NCBI RefSeq assembly: GCF_900114925.1 | Contig: NZ_FOUR01000001.1 | Location: 248,001 to 312,000, forward strand | Length of the DNA stretch: 64,000 nt | Source of the DNA: Marinobacter pelagius | GTDB taxonomy: Bacteria > Pseudomonadota > Gammaproteobacteria > Pseudomonadales > Oleiphilaceae | Direction: 5' to 3' | Shown: positions 15,925 through 25,079 of the stretch, piece by piece | Layout: each line of letters starts with the position of its first letter | Numbering within the stretch: the stretch's first letter is position 1 | Notes under the pieces: model-generated | The model's database searches: none | Seen by the model: the letters and a program-made list of their open reading frames with translations, nothing else | Told to the model about the DNA's origin: nothing | Translations under genes and position numbers: made by a program

Positions 15925-17295
15925 ATGATCCACAAGGCATCCACAGCCATGCTCCTGCTGATGGGAATCGCCGGTTGCAGCGGCCTCCCGGACATGCAGC
16001 GCGCCGAGCAGGAGGCCGCCGCCGGTAACCTCGGCGCGGCCCGGGCAGAGCTGACCAAACTCGCAAAGTTCGGGCTTGCCGACGCCCAGGTGGAGCTCGG
16101 CGACCTGTACTCCGACGAGGAATCCGAAGAGGCCTTCGGCAAGGCATTGCACTGGTACCAGGCTGCGGCCGAGCAAGGCAGCGACCGGGCCCTGAGCCGG
16201 CTGGGCAAGCTGTACGCCCGCGAGGGCAAAAGCGTCAGCCAGCGAGCCAAAGGCGAGTTCTACCTGAAAAAAGCCATGGCGGCGGGCGATGACAGTGCGC
16301 TGATGCCGCTGATCGAGCTCTACCTGGATCGCCCGCAGGAGTTCCCCAAGGCCGACCCGATGCAGTGGATCCAGCGGGCACGGCAGAAAGGCGACCCCTC
16401 CGGTGATCTTGCCCTGGCGCGCTACTACATCCTGAACGGTCAGCTACAGGCCCGGGCCGGTGAAATCGTGTCCCTGTGCGAGCCGATCGCAGTGTCCCAT
16501 CCGGACTGCCTGGTGATCCTTGCCCGGGTCTACCTGGCGGACGGACACACCGAGCGCTTCAACGCACTGGTGGCCAGGGCCCGCAAGGCCTGGGAGCAGG
16601 GCGAGATCGACGATCGCGACCTGTATGTATTCGCCCGCTGGCTGTCCGACGACGAATCACCCGCCAAGCAGGTCGCTGTAACCAACGAACTCTACCAGCT
16701 GCTGATTCCGGACTACGTACCCGCAATCACCGGGCGGGCCCGCCTGATCATGGATAACACCTACCTGGCGGACGCCGAAGAGGTGATCCGCCTGCTGGAG
16801 ACATCCCGCAGCCAGGGGGACCTGAAGGCCTCGCTGACACTCGCCCGGCTGTATGAGCGGGGACGAATTGTCCCGATTGATGCCCGCAAGGCCATCGAGT
16901 ACGCCAGCGAGGCGAGCGAGCGCTACCCCTCGGCGGACTACCTGCTGGGCCGGATCTACAAGCGGGGGTACCTGGGCGAGCCGGAACCGCAAAAGGCACG
17001 GGACCATTTGCTCAAAGCCGCCCGGCGCGGCTACGCCAAGGCGGATTACCTGCTGGCCGAAATGTTCTGGGAGGGCAAGGGCATCGAAGTGAACAGGCTG
17101 TACGCCTGGTCCTTTGCCCTGCTCGCCACCGATGCCGGTTTGCCACGGGCAAGAGAGCTTCTGGTGGAAATGGTGCCCCAGATGCCCAGGGCCCTGGAGC
17201 AGGCGGCTGAAACACTGGCGAACCGGGAACTGGCAGCACGCCGCCAGGCCACCGGCGCTTCAGACCAAACAAACAGACAACGTCAGGGGGGCTAA
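15925..17295 (+). CDS. algK: Alginate secretion lipoprotein with TPR/Sel1 repeats
   Basis: A 456-residue outer-membrane lipoprotein. The signal peptide ends in the lipobox IAGC at about residue 18. The rest is a run of Sel1/TPR-like helical repeats (for example ADAQVELGDLYS, ALHWYQAAAEQGS, KADYLLAEMFWEGKG). In Pseudomonas AlgK is the periplasmic scaffold that localises AlgE and contacts AlgX. The gene is slightly shorter than the Pseudomonas one. It follows alg44 by 14 bp with a GGAG site. Confidence 0.93.
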   Translation: MIHKASTAMLLLMGIAGCSGLPDMQRAEQEAAAGNLGAARAELTKLAKFGLADAQVELGDLYSDEESEEAFGKALHWYQAAAEQGSDRALSRLGKLYAREGKSVSQRAKGEFYLKKAMAAGDDSALMPLIELYLDRPQEFPKADPMQWIQRARQKGDPSGDLALARYYILNGQLQARAGEIVSLCEPIAVSHPDCLVILARVYLADGHTERFNALVARARKAWEQGEIDDRDLYVFARWLSDDESPAKQVAVTNELYQLLIPDYVPAITGRARLIMDNTYLADAEEVIRLLETSRSQGDLKASLTLARLYERGRIVPIDARKAIEYASEASERYPSADYLLGRIYKRGYLGEPEPQKARDHLLKAARRGYAKADYLLAEMFWEGKGIEVNRLYAWSFALLATDAGLPRARELLVEMVPQMPRALEQAAETLANRELAARRQATGASDQTNRQRQGG

Positions 17296-17300
17296 CCCAC

Positions 17301-18725
17301 ATGGCAACGAACGGAACCACCGGAATGGCCGGACTGATGATGGTACTCGGCTGCCTGGGCACAACAGCCAGCTGGGCACAGGAAACCCGGGACAGCGAAA
17401 CCGACGTGTCCTATCCGAGGCTTCTGGATTACAACACCCGGGCCAAGCTCAGCCTGATCAGCGAAGGTGACCGCAGGCTCGGCACCACCCCCGGCTCCAG
17501 CACCAAGTCGGACGAAGTGGCATTGGACCTCAAGCCCGAGTGGGTTTGGCAGCTGTCACAGCACTGGCGCTCCAAACTCCGCCTCCAGGCCTTCGGGGCC
17601 ACCGGCCAGGTGGACGTCAGTGATGAAATCGGCGGCACCGAAACCGACGCCTTCTTTGCGCTCAGGGAGTTCTGGTTCGATTACAACGGCCTTACCGACT
17701 ACCCCGGGGAATCCATCCGTTTCGGTCGTGAGCGACTGAAAGAGGACACCGGTATGTGGTGGGACGATGACATCACCCTGACGCGCTGGATTTTCGACAC
17801 CACGCTGCTGGACGCCACGGCAGGTATTGCCAACAAGGTTTCCGAGGCACGCACCGATGTCAGCGAGCTGCCGGTCGAGGAACAGGACATTGCCCGGGCC
17901 TTTGGTCAGACCCGGTGGCAGTGGCACAAGGACCACTACCTCACGTTCCTTGTGACCCATGCCGAGCGCTACAGCAATGACCGCGACCTGGCAGCCGAGG
18001 CCGACAATGGCTTGCCCGGGCGGGTGACCGACTCACTGACCTGGGCCAGTGCCCGGGCGGATAACGCCTACTTCGACTGGCACTCCCACAGCCGGCTCCA
18101 GTACCTGGCGTCAGTGGCCGCCGTGACCGGTGACCAGTCCCGCCTGACTACCACCGAGACCGGATTGCTGTCCCGCCAGGAGCAGGATGTCAGCGGCTGG
18201 GCTGCCGATATCGGCCTGCGGGCCCAGCTTGTGGACAGCCCACGCTGGACCGCGGGCGTCCACGGTGCCATCGCCTCCGGTGGTGACAGCGCCGACGAAT
18301 CCGACGCCTTCCGCCAGACCGGTCTGGAAAGCAACCGGTCCCGGTACACCGGTACCCGATCCCAGGTCGCCCGGTTCGGGGAGGCCTTCCAGCCCGAGTG
18401 GAGCAACCTGAAGACCATCACGGCCTACACCGCCCTCACCAACCGGAACGACTGGGCGGCCAACCTCATGTACCACCGCTACTGGCTGGAAGACCAGGCC
18501 GGCACGGTGACCTCGGACCTGATCGAACCGGGATTCACCGGCACCAGTGACGACCTGGGCGAGTCCGTCGATCTGGTGCTGGGTTACTACGGTGATGACG
18601 GCGCTGCCTGGAACACCTTTGACGTGCGACTGCGCGGCGGCGTTTTCTTCCCGGGCGACGCCTATGGTCCAGACGCGGACGACGCCCGTCATCGTGTCGT
18701 GCTCGACGTAGCGAAGCGATTCTAG
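17301..18725 (+). CDS. algE: Alginate export outer-membrane porin
   Basis: A 474-residue outer-membrane beta-barrel with a signal peptide ending near TTASWAQE. Alternating hydrophobic and polar strands fill the sequence, and it ends in RVVLDVAKRF, with the terminal Phe expected for BAM-inserted porins. Family-like segments include RLLDYNTRAKLS at the start, REFWFDYNGLTDYPGESIRFGR and the MWWDDDITLTRWIFDTTLL strand. It exports the acidic polymer across the outer membrane with AlgK. It is five bp downstream of algK. Confidence 0.93.
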   Translation: MATNGTTGMAGLMMVLGCLGTTASWAQETRDSETDVSYPRLLDYNTRAKLSLISEGDRRLGTTPGSSTKSDEVALDLKPEWVWQLSQHWRSKLRLQAFGATGQVDVSDEIGGTETDAFFALREFWFDYNGLTDYPGESIRFGRERLKEDTGMWWDDDITLTRWIFDTTLLDATAGIANKVSEARTDVSELPVEEQDIARAFGQTRWQWHKDHYLTFLVTHAERYSNDRDLAAEADNGLPGRVTDSLTWASARADNAYFDWHSHSRLQYLASVAAVTGDQSRLTTTETGLLSRQEQDVSGWAADIGLRAQLVDSPRWTAGVHGAIASGGDSADESDAFRQTGLESNRSRYTGTRSQVARFGEAFQPEWSNLKTITAYTALTNRNDWAANLMYHRYWLEDQAGTVTSDLIEPGFTGTSDDLGESVDLVLGYYGDDGAAWNTFDVRLRGGVFFPGDAYGPDADDARHRVVLDVAKRF

Positions 18726-18735
18726 GGAAATGGCC

Positions 18736-20313
18736 ATGAAACACCATCAACTGTTGCGCCTGCTGCCTATTTATACCTGCGTCCTGCTGATACCCGTGGC
18801 GGCTGCGGCGAATCTGGAAACCCGGCTGGAGCCATCGGAATCCGCGCCCCAGTACGAGCTGGAGGACTATCGGCTGCAGGTAGTACCGGGCGAGGAGGTG
18901 GCCACCGAGCTTCCGGAACTGCCGGACGTATCGCAATACAGCCGCGATGCAGTGGAGCAGCAGCTGGCCCAACGGCCGGAGAATGCTCCACGGGTATCCG
19001 TACAGCGCATCGGTGAGATTCCCGCCCTGGGGGACTTCGTTGATCAGGGCCGGGCCCGGGAATGGGTGATCCGCCAGTATTCCCATCCCAAGGCGATCCT
19101 GGTGGAGGCCGGACGGACCACCCTCGATGACGTGTACCGGCAGGTCGGCAATCCCCGCTACATGGAGCGCAGCGACGACGGCTCCTACACAGTACGTCTG
19201 CCCCTGGTGGTGCAGCCGGAAGCGACCCTGGTGATCCGGGACGAGACCCTGCGCCTGTCCGAGGAGCGGGGTGCGTTCATGGCCAATGACGGCTGGCTGT
19301 TCGTGATCGACAGCACCATCACCGGCTGGCGGGAGAAGGCGAACGGGCCAGCCACCTTCATCAGGAAGTCCGAGTTCCGACCGTTCTTCGTCAGCTGGGG
19401 CGGCAGCGAGACCTTTGTGCTCGGCTCCACCTTCCAGCACCTCGGCTACAACCAGAGCAAATCCTACGGCTTCACCGTGGCTCAGTACTCGGAGTACGAC
19501 AACAAGCGGCTTCAACGGTCGGCGCCAGAAGCCTGGCTGGTCGAGTCCACCTTCTCCGGCATCTATTACGGCTTCTACTGCTACGAAGCGGAGAACGTGG
19601 CCATCGTAAACAATGTCTACCACGACAATATCGTCTATGGCATCGACCCGCACGACTACTCCAGCCATCTGCTGATCGCCGGCAACGAGGTCTACGGCAC
19701 CCGGGAGAAGCACGGCATCATCATCTCCCGGGAGGTGAACGACAGCTGGATCATCAATAACCACAGCTACGAGAACGGCCTGTCGGGCATCGTGCTGGAC
19801 CGGCAAAGTCGCCGTAACGTCGTCGCGAAAAACCTGGTCCATGACAACCAGGGCGACGGTATCGGCCTGTACGAGTCACCGGACAACCTGCTGTGGGAAA
19901 ACCGGTTGATGAACAACCTGCGCAACGGCATCCGTGTGCGCAACAGCACCAATGTCCGGGTCTACAACAACGTCGCCGCCCTCAACGGCACCTACGGCGT
20001 ACTCGGTCAGGTCAAGGACCTGAGCGCCACCGACCGGAACTTCGAGGAAGACTACTACCACCAGGCCGTGTCGATGACCATCGTCGGCGGCAACCTGGCC
20101 GCCAACGCCAGCGGTCCGCTGGCCTCGGACAACCCCCAGTACCTGGAACTCTATGACGTCAACATGCGCTTTCCGCGCTCGGACGTGGGCATCCACTTCG
20201 AGGGCCTGCTGGGCACCTATCAGACCGAGATCTTCGATGCTCTCCTGAACGGGCGCCATGCCGTACGCCTGACGCCGAATCCCGTTTCCAACAACGGTAA
20301 CGCCGGAGGCTGA
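18736..20313 (+). CDS. algG: Mannuronan C5-epimerase
   Basis: Periplasmic right-handed beta-helix enzyme that turns some polymeric mannuronate into guluronate. The signal peptide is MKHHQLLRLLP through VAAAAN. The catalytic DPHD motif is intact at residues 304-307, followed by GTREKHGIIIS and a series of IVNN/NNHSYENGLSGIV helix turns. The 525-residue length is near that of P. aeruginosa AlgG. I prefer the ATG at 18736, with GGGAA at correct spacing; an in-frame ATG six bases upstream sits too close to that site. Confidence 0.95.
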   Translation: MKHHQLLRLLPIYTCVLLIPVAAAANLETRLEPSESAPQYELEDYRLQVVPGEEVATELPELPDVSQYSRDAVEQQLAQRPENAPRVSVQRIGEIPALGDFVDQGRAREWVIRQYSHPKAILVEAGRTTLDDVYRQVGNPRYMERSDDGSYTVRLPLVVQPEATLVIRDETLRLSEERGAFMANDGWLFVIDSTITGWREKANGPATFIRKSEFRPFFVSWGGSETFVLGSTFQHLGYNQSKSYGFTVAQYSEYDNKRLQRSAPEAWLVESTFSGIYYGFYCYEAENVAIVNNVYHDNIVYGIDPHDYSSHLLIAGNEVYGTREKHGIIISREVNDSWIINNHSYENGLSGIVLDRQSRRNVVAKNLVHDNQGDGIGLYESPDNLLWENRLMNNLRNGIRVRNSTNVRVYNNVAALNGTYGVLGQVKDLSATDRNFEEDYYHQAVSMTIVGGNLAANASGPLASDNPQYLELYDVNMRFPRSDVGIHFEGLLGTYQTEIFDALLNGRHAVRLTPNPVSNNGNAGG

Positions 20314-20315
20314 CC

Positions 20316-21734
20316 ATGGTTTTCTCATCCAATATCTTCCTGTTCCTGTTCCTGCCGGCGTTCCTGGGCCTGTATTACCTGACGCCTTTCCGGCACCGGT
20401 CCTGGGTCATCCTGCTGGGCAGTTACGCCTTCTACGCCTGGTGGCGGGTGGACTTCCTGCTGCTGTTTGTTGCGGTCACACTCTGGAACTATGTGATCGG
20501 CCTCGGCATCTACCGCAGCGGGATCGGCACGGCCCGGGCCCGGAAATGGGTCGCCGTGGGTATCACCGGGGATCTGGCTACCCTGGGCTATTTCAAATAC
20601 GCCAACTTCGGCGTGGACAGCCTGAACGGCCTGTTCGTGTCCCTGGGTTATCAGCCGCTGGAACTGGCCCACATCATCCTGCCCATCGGCATCTCCTTCT
20701 ACATCTTCCAGGCCATTTCCTATGTGGTGGATGTCTACCGGGGCGACACCGAGCCGACCCGGCGCTTCGTCGACTTCGCCGCCTTCATCGCGCTGTTCCC
20801 GCAACTGATTGCCGGTCCGGTCCTGCGCTACAAGGATCTGGCGGACCAGTTCGCCTACCGCACCCATACCCTGGAGAAGTTCGGCGAAGGCGCCATCCGT
20901 TTCATGCAGGGTTTCATCAAGAAGGTGTTCATCGCCGACTCGATCGCGCCGCTGGCAGACAGCGCCTTTGCCCTCTCCGACCCGAGCACGGCGGACGCCT
21001 GGCTGGGCATCCTGGCCTACACCGCCCAGCTATACTTCGACTTTTCCGGCTACTCGGACATGGCCATCGGGCTGGGCCTGATGATGGGCTTCCGTTTTGT
21101 CGAGAACTTCAACCAGCCCTACATCAGCCAGAGCATCACCGAGTTCTGGCGGCGCTGGCACATCAGCCTGTCCAGCTGGCTGCGTGACTACCTGTACATT
21201 CCGCTCGGGGGTAACCGGGGCGGCGTTGTCAGCACCTATCGCAACCTGCTGCTGACCATGCTGCTCGGTGGTCTCTGGCACGGCGCCAACTGGACTTTTC
21301 TGCTCTGGGGCGCGTGGCACGGTGGCCTGCTGGCGATCGAGCGGGCCCTGGGTGTGTCCGGTGCACCCCGGAGCTTCCGGATCAGCCGCTGGCTCATGAC
21401 CTTCCTGTTCGTGATGGTCGGCTGGGTGACCTTCCGGGCCTCGACCATCGGATCGGCGTTCGAGTTTTACAGCGCCATGTTCAGTTTCTCCGGCTTTGAG
21501 CTGAGCGGCGCCTACCTGAAGGACATCCGCGGCCTCAACGTGGCGATCCTGATACTGGCCTACCTGATCGTTGTGGTCATGGGTATGAGGGACCGTTTCT
21601 CCTGGAGCCTCGACGGGGTCCGTGCCACGCCGCTGCGGGTGGTGCTGCCAACCCTGCTGCTTCCCGTGTTCCTGATGGCGGTGCTCAAGCTCTCCGCGGA
21701 AAGCTTCTCGCCGTTCCTCTACTTCCAGTTCTGA
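20316..21734 (+). CDS. algI: Alginate O-acetyltransferase, MBOAT membrane protein
   Basis: A 472-residue polytopic inner-membrane MBOAT protein that passes acetyl groups to the periplasm. FSSNIFLFLFLPAFL starts the chain, LPIGISFYIFQAISYVVDVYRG is in the middle, and the invariant His322 lies in GGLWHGANWTF, the same number as in P. aeruginosa AlgI. The family's YLYIPLGGNRGG motif precedes it. The start has GGAGG two bases past the algG stop. In Pseudomonas algI follows algL; here it follows algG directly. Confidence 0.95.
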   Translation: MVFSSNIFLFLFLPAFLGLYYLTPFRHRSWVILLGSYAFYAWWRVDFLLLFVAVTLWNYVIGLGIYRSGIGTARARKWVAVGITGDLATLGYFKYANFGVDSLNGLFVSLGYQPLELAHIILPIGISFYIFQAISYVVDVYRGDTEPTRRFVDFAAFIALFPQLIAGPVLRYKDLADQFAYRTHTLEKFGEGAIRFMQGFIKKVFIADSIAPLADSAFALSDPSTADAWLGILAYTAQLYFDFSGYSDMAIGLGLMMGFRFVENFNQPYISQSITEFWRRWHISLSSWLRDYLYIPLGGNRGGVVSTYRNLLLTMLLGGLWHGANWTFLLWGAWHGGLLAIERALGVSGAPRSFRISRWLMTFLFVMVGWVTFRASTIGSAFEFYSAMFSFSGFELSGAYLKDIRGLNVAILILAYLIVVVMGMRDRFSWSLDGVRATPLRVVLPTLLLPVFLMAVLKLSAESFSPFLYFQF

Positions 21735-21743
21735 GGTGATGCC

Positions 21744-22901
21744 ATGACCAGGACTTCGAAAAAACTGACCGCCGGACTCTTCATCGTCACCGTCCTGACC
21801 CTGGGCGGCCTGTCCCTGCGCTCGCTCGCCAATTACGGGGGAGCCGAAAAGCTCGATCCCATCAACGGCGAGCTGGCCCGGGACCTGGAGAACCACTACG
21901 ACGAAAGGTTTCCGGTTCGCGACCTCGGGACCAACATCTGGGCCGCGATCAATTACCTGGTGTTCGACGAGGGACGTCCCGGCGTGACCATCGGGCGTGA
22001 GAACTGGCTGTTCACCGATGAGGAACTGTTCCCGGCCACCGACAACTCCGAACTGATCGACACCAACCTCCAACGGGTGGTCGAGGTCAACCGGTTCCTG
22101 CGCGCCCGGGACATTCCCCTGGTGGTGCTGGTGGTACCGAGCAAAGCCCGCATCTACACCGAAAAACTCGGCGATACCCGCCCTGCCCCCGAAATGCAGG
22201 CGCTGTACCCCCGGTTCCTTGAGCGCCTGGAATCGGAAGGCATCACCGGGCCGGATCTGCTGGACGAACTGGAGCGGGCGCAGGTGGAAGGAACGCAGGT
22301 CTTTCTCCGAACCGATACCCATTGGTCGCCTGCAGGCGCCGATGTCTTCGCGCGCCATGCCTCGGGCTTCATCCGCCATAGCCTGGACGAGCAGCCATGG
22401 GGAGAGCAGACGTTTGTGACCACGCTGGGCGAACCGATCCGGCATGAGGGCGATCTGCTCAACTACCTGCCCCTGGACCCGCTGTTCGAGCACCTGGCTC
22501 CCCGCCCGGACCGTTTCAACAAGCGCGAAACGGTGAAGGCCAAAAGCGACGAGAGCGCCACTGACCTGCTGTTTTCGGAACAGCAGACTGACCTGGTGCT
22601 GGTCGGCACCAGCTACAGCGCCAATCCCCTGTGGGACTTTCCGGGTGCCCTGCGGCGCTACCTGGGCAAGGATCTGATCAACCTGGCCGAGGAGGGACAA
22701 GGCCCGTTTGAACCCATGACGGAATACCTCCAGTCCGAGGAGTTCCGGACCAACCGGCCGAGCCTGGTGCTCTGGGAATTCCCGGAGCGATACCTGGCCC
22801 AGCCCATTGAATCCGAGCAGGCCCTGGCCTGGTTCGGGAACACCAGCCATCAACTGGCAGCTGCCATCAACCGCAATCCATCAAACCCCGAGGAGCACTG
22901 A
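21744..22901 (+). CDS. algJ: Alginate O-acetyltransferase AlgJ
   Basis: A 385-residue periplasmic SGNH-like acetyl esterase/transferase, anchored by an uncleaved N-terminal hydrophobic segment (about residues 10-28). The catalytic Asp191 and His193 lie in TDTHWSPAG, and the nucleophile candidate Ser290 is in VGTSYSANP, almost the same positions as P. aeruginosa AlgJ. It receives acetyl from AlgI and works with AlgF and AlgX. The gene is nine bp past algI. Confidence 0.94.
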   Translation: MTRTSKKLTAGLFIVTVLTLGGLSLRSLANYGGAEKLDPINGELARDLENHYDERFPVRDLGTNIWAAINYLVFDEGRPGVTIGRENWLFTDEELFPATDNSELIDTNLQRVVEVNRFLRARDIPLVVLVVPSKARIYTEKLGDTRPAPEMQALYPRFLERLESEGITGPDLLDELERAQVEGTQVFLRTDTHWSPAGADVFARHASGFIRHSLDEQPWGEQTFVTTLGEPIRHEGDLLNYLPLDPLFEHLAPRPDRFNKRETVKAKSDESATDLLFSEQQTDLVLVGTSYSANPLWDFPGALRRYLGKDLINLAEEGQGPFEPMTEYLQSEEFRTNRPSLVLWEFPERYLAQPIESEQALAWFGNTSHQLAAAINRNPSNPEEH

Positions 22902-22902
22902 C

Positions 22903-23550
22903 ATGCATTCATCAATCAAGGCCCTGACTCTGCTACTGATATTTCTGCTCACCCCTCTGGCTGCCCAGGCGGGGGAGGACGCCCTGTATGCCGCTGAAGC
23001 CCCGGATGGCGCCGCGTTCATCCGGGTCGTCAACGCCGACATCAAGGGCACGGTGCCCGAAGCCTCCATTGGCGGCAAATCCCTCAAGGACATCGAGCCC
23101 CTGCAGGCGAGCCCCTACATCTATCTGCCGGAGGGTGGTTATCAGCTATCGGTCGCCGGCCGCTCGGCACAGGTAAGCATGAAAAAGAACCAGTTCTACA
23201 CCGCGGTGGTGATGGATTCCGGAGAGGTAATGATCCTCGAGGACGAGGCTTTCAACAATCCTCGCAAGGCATTGATTTCTTTTTACAACCTGACGCCTGA
23301 CGCGCCCCTTTCACTGAAGACCGCCGACGGCAAGGTCGACGTCATCAAGGGCCTGGATTCCATGGACGTGGCCAACCGCGAGATCAATGCGGTCAAGGTA
23401 TCCCTGGGCGCCTTCGACGACGGTCAGGCGCTGGCTACCACCCCGCCGGTCAACCTGCAGCGCGGCAAGGTCTTCAGCTTCTTCATCCTCGAGGTGGAAG
23501 GCTCACCACGGCTGATCGTGAGCGAGAACAAGGTGGACACCTCGATTTGA
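22903..23550 (+). CDS. algF: Alginate acetylation protein AlgF
   Basis: A 215-residue periplasmic protein with a signal peptide ending in TPLAAQA, close to the length of P. aeruginosa AlgF. The first domain (ALYAAEAPDGAAFIRVVNA) and second domain (KALISFYNLTPDAPLSLKTADGKVDVI) match the family. AlgF is non-catalytic and is thought to link AlgJ and AlgX during acetyl transfer. The ATG at 22903 has GAGGAG upstream, which overlaps the algJ 3' end. An earlier in-frame ATG inside algJ is rejected. Confidence 0.93.
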   Translation: MHSSIKALTLLLIFLLTPLAAQAGEDALYAAEAPDGAAFIRVVNADIKGTVPEASIGGKSLKDIEPLQASPYIYLPEGGYQLSVAGRSAQVSMKKNQFYTAVVMDSGEVMILEDEAFNNPRKALISFYNLTPDAPLSLKTADGKVDVIKGLDSMDVANREINAVKVSLGAFDDGQALATTPPVNLQRGKVFSFFILEVEGSPRLIVSENKVDTSI

Positions 23551-23600
23551 GCCGCGACAGGGCAAAGAGATATTCCGTGAAACAACTGGAGACGGTATTC

Positions 23601-25046
23601 ATGCACCGCATCAGCAAGCGTGCACTCCGCCTCGCCCCGTGGCCGGGGCGGTTTCTGGCGGCGGCTCTGGCCGGGTTTGCCTTCGGCCTGCCGGACGCAT
23701 CGGCGGTGGAGTTCCCGGAGTACGAGGTCGAGCCCTGCTGCGACCTCTGCCCGGCAGCTTCCCGGATCGAGTCCTATGACACCAGCTACCTGAAGAACTT
23801 CAATGTTCTCGTCGATGGCAAGGACGGCTGGCTGTTCCGGTCAGAAGCCGAGCTGCCCGAGCAATTCGGTCCCAGCGCCGAGGGCCTTCCCCATCTCAGG
23901 CGGTTTGCCCGGCACCTGAAACAGACCACCGGCACGGAACTGGTCCTGGCATTCCAGCCAACCAAGGGCCTGGTCCATCCGGACAAGCTACCGGAGTACC
24001 TGCCGGTGTCCTACTCCTGGCCCTTTGCCCGGACCAATTATGTCGCTGCGCTGGAACGTTTCCGCTCGGCCGGGCTGGTCGTGCCTGACCTCAGCCCACT
24101 GCTCCGGGAGCAGGAACGGGAGGATGCCTACTACTTCAAGCGTGACCACCACTGGACCCCCTTCGGCGCCAAACGCACGGCGCAGCTGGTGGCCGACCGG
24201 ATCAAGCAGATGCCGGCCTACCGGTCCCTGCCCAAACAGAGCTTCGAGACCCGGCGCACCGGCCTAATCCGCAAGGACGGTTCGCTGCAGGATGCCGCCC
24301 GAAGGATCTGTGGCCAGACCTGGCCCACCCAGTATGTGGACGAGTTCCGTACCCAGGCTGCCGGCACCCTGGAATCGTCCGAGGCCAGCGCCCTGTTTGG
24401 TGATGACTCGCTGCCTCCCATAACCCTGGTGGGCACCAGCAACAGCAAGGGCGCCCAGGACTACAACTTTGTCGGTTACCTGCAGGAGTATCTCGGCGTG
24501 GAGATTCTCAACTTCGCCGTCGCCGGGGGCAGCTACAACGGCTCCGTCTTCGAATACCTGATGTCCGACAACTTCCGGCAGTCGCCGCCAAAGATCCTGA
24601 TCTGGGAAGTGCCGGCCTATCACACCCTCGACAGCGTGGAGTTCTACCGCCAGGTCGTCCCGATGGTGACCGACGGCTGCAACGGCAGTGAGCCGGTGCT
24701 CCAGAACACCGCCAAGGTCTCTGCCGGCACCACGGAAGTGCTGTTCAACGGTGGTGGTGAGTTCCTGGAATTGCCAAGTGATGAGTACCTGATCGAGCTC
24801 CAGTTCAGCGATCCGGGCGTGAAGGAACTGGACGCTTTCATCTGGTTCGTCTTTGGCCGGAAGGACCGGATCGATCTCGAGTACGGCTCCCGGGTCGAGA
24901 CCTCCGGACGCTTCATGTTCGAGCTGCCCACCGGCGAGAGCTGGAACGACGAACTGTTCATGTCCCTCGACCTGGCGCTCGAACCGGAACAGGTCACCGA
25001 AGGCCTGACGGTCACGGCCAAAGTCTGCCGCCGTCAGGACATCTGA
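23601..25046 (+). CDS. algX: Alginate O-acetyltransferase and transport-linked protein AlgX
   Basis: A 481-residue periplasmic protein with a signal peptide through LPDASA. The mature part starts with YEVEPCCDLCPAA, a Cys-rich signature of AlgX. The SGNH-like domain has catalytic Asp182 and His184 in RDHHWTPFG and Ser280 in VGTSNSKGAQ. The C-terminal carbohydrate-binding beta domain is present. It acetylates the polymer before export. I choose the ATG at 23601 with GGAGA eight bases upstream; a TTG at 23547 overlaps algF and a GTG at 23577 lacks a good site. In Pseudomonas the gene follows algG, so its place after algF is a rearrangement. Confidence 0.94.
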   Translation: MHRISKRALRLAPWPGRFLAAALAGFAFGLPDASAVEFPEYEVEPCCDLCPAASRIESYDTSYLKNFNVLVDGKDGWLFRSEAELPEQFGPSAEGLPHLRRFARHLKQTTGTELVLAFQPTKGLVHPDKLPEYLPVSYSWPFARTNYVAALERFRSAGLVVPDLSPLLREQEREDAYYFKRDHHWTPFGAKRTAQLVADRIKQMPAYRSLPKQSFETRRTGLIRKDGSLQDAARRICGQTWPTQYVDEFRTQAAGTLESSEASALFGDDSLPPITLVGTSNSKGAQDYNFVGYLQEYLGVEILNFAVAGGSYNGSVFEYLMSDNFRQSPPKILIWEVPAYHTLDSVEFYRQVVPMVTDGCNGSEPVLQNTAKVSAGTTEVLFNGGGEFLELPSDEYLIELQFSDPGVKELDAFIWFVFGRKDRIDLEYGSRVETSGRFMFELPTGESWNDELFMSLDLALEPEQVTEGLTVTAKVCRRQDI

Positions 25047-25079
25047 GCAATTCATCAACTCTGAAAGGAGAGTTGCCTT

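Noticed and set aside
21030-22853. 607-residue minus-strand open frame over algI and algJ
   Set aside because: Antisense shadow rich in Gln/Gly/His; both underlying genes have intact catalytic motifs.
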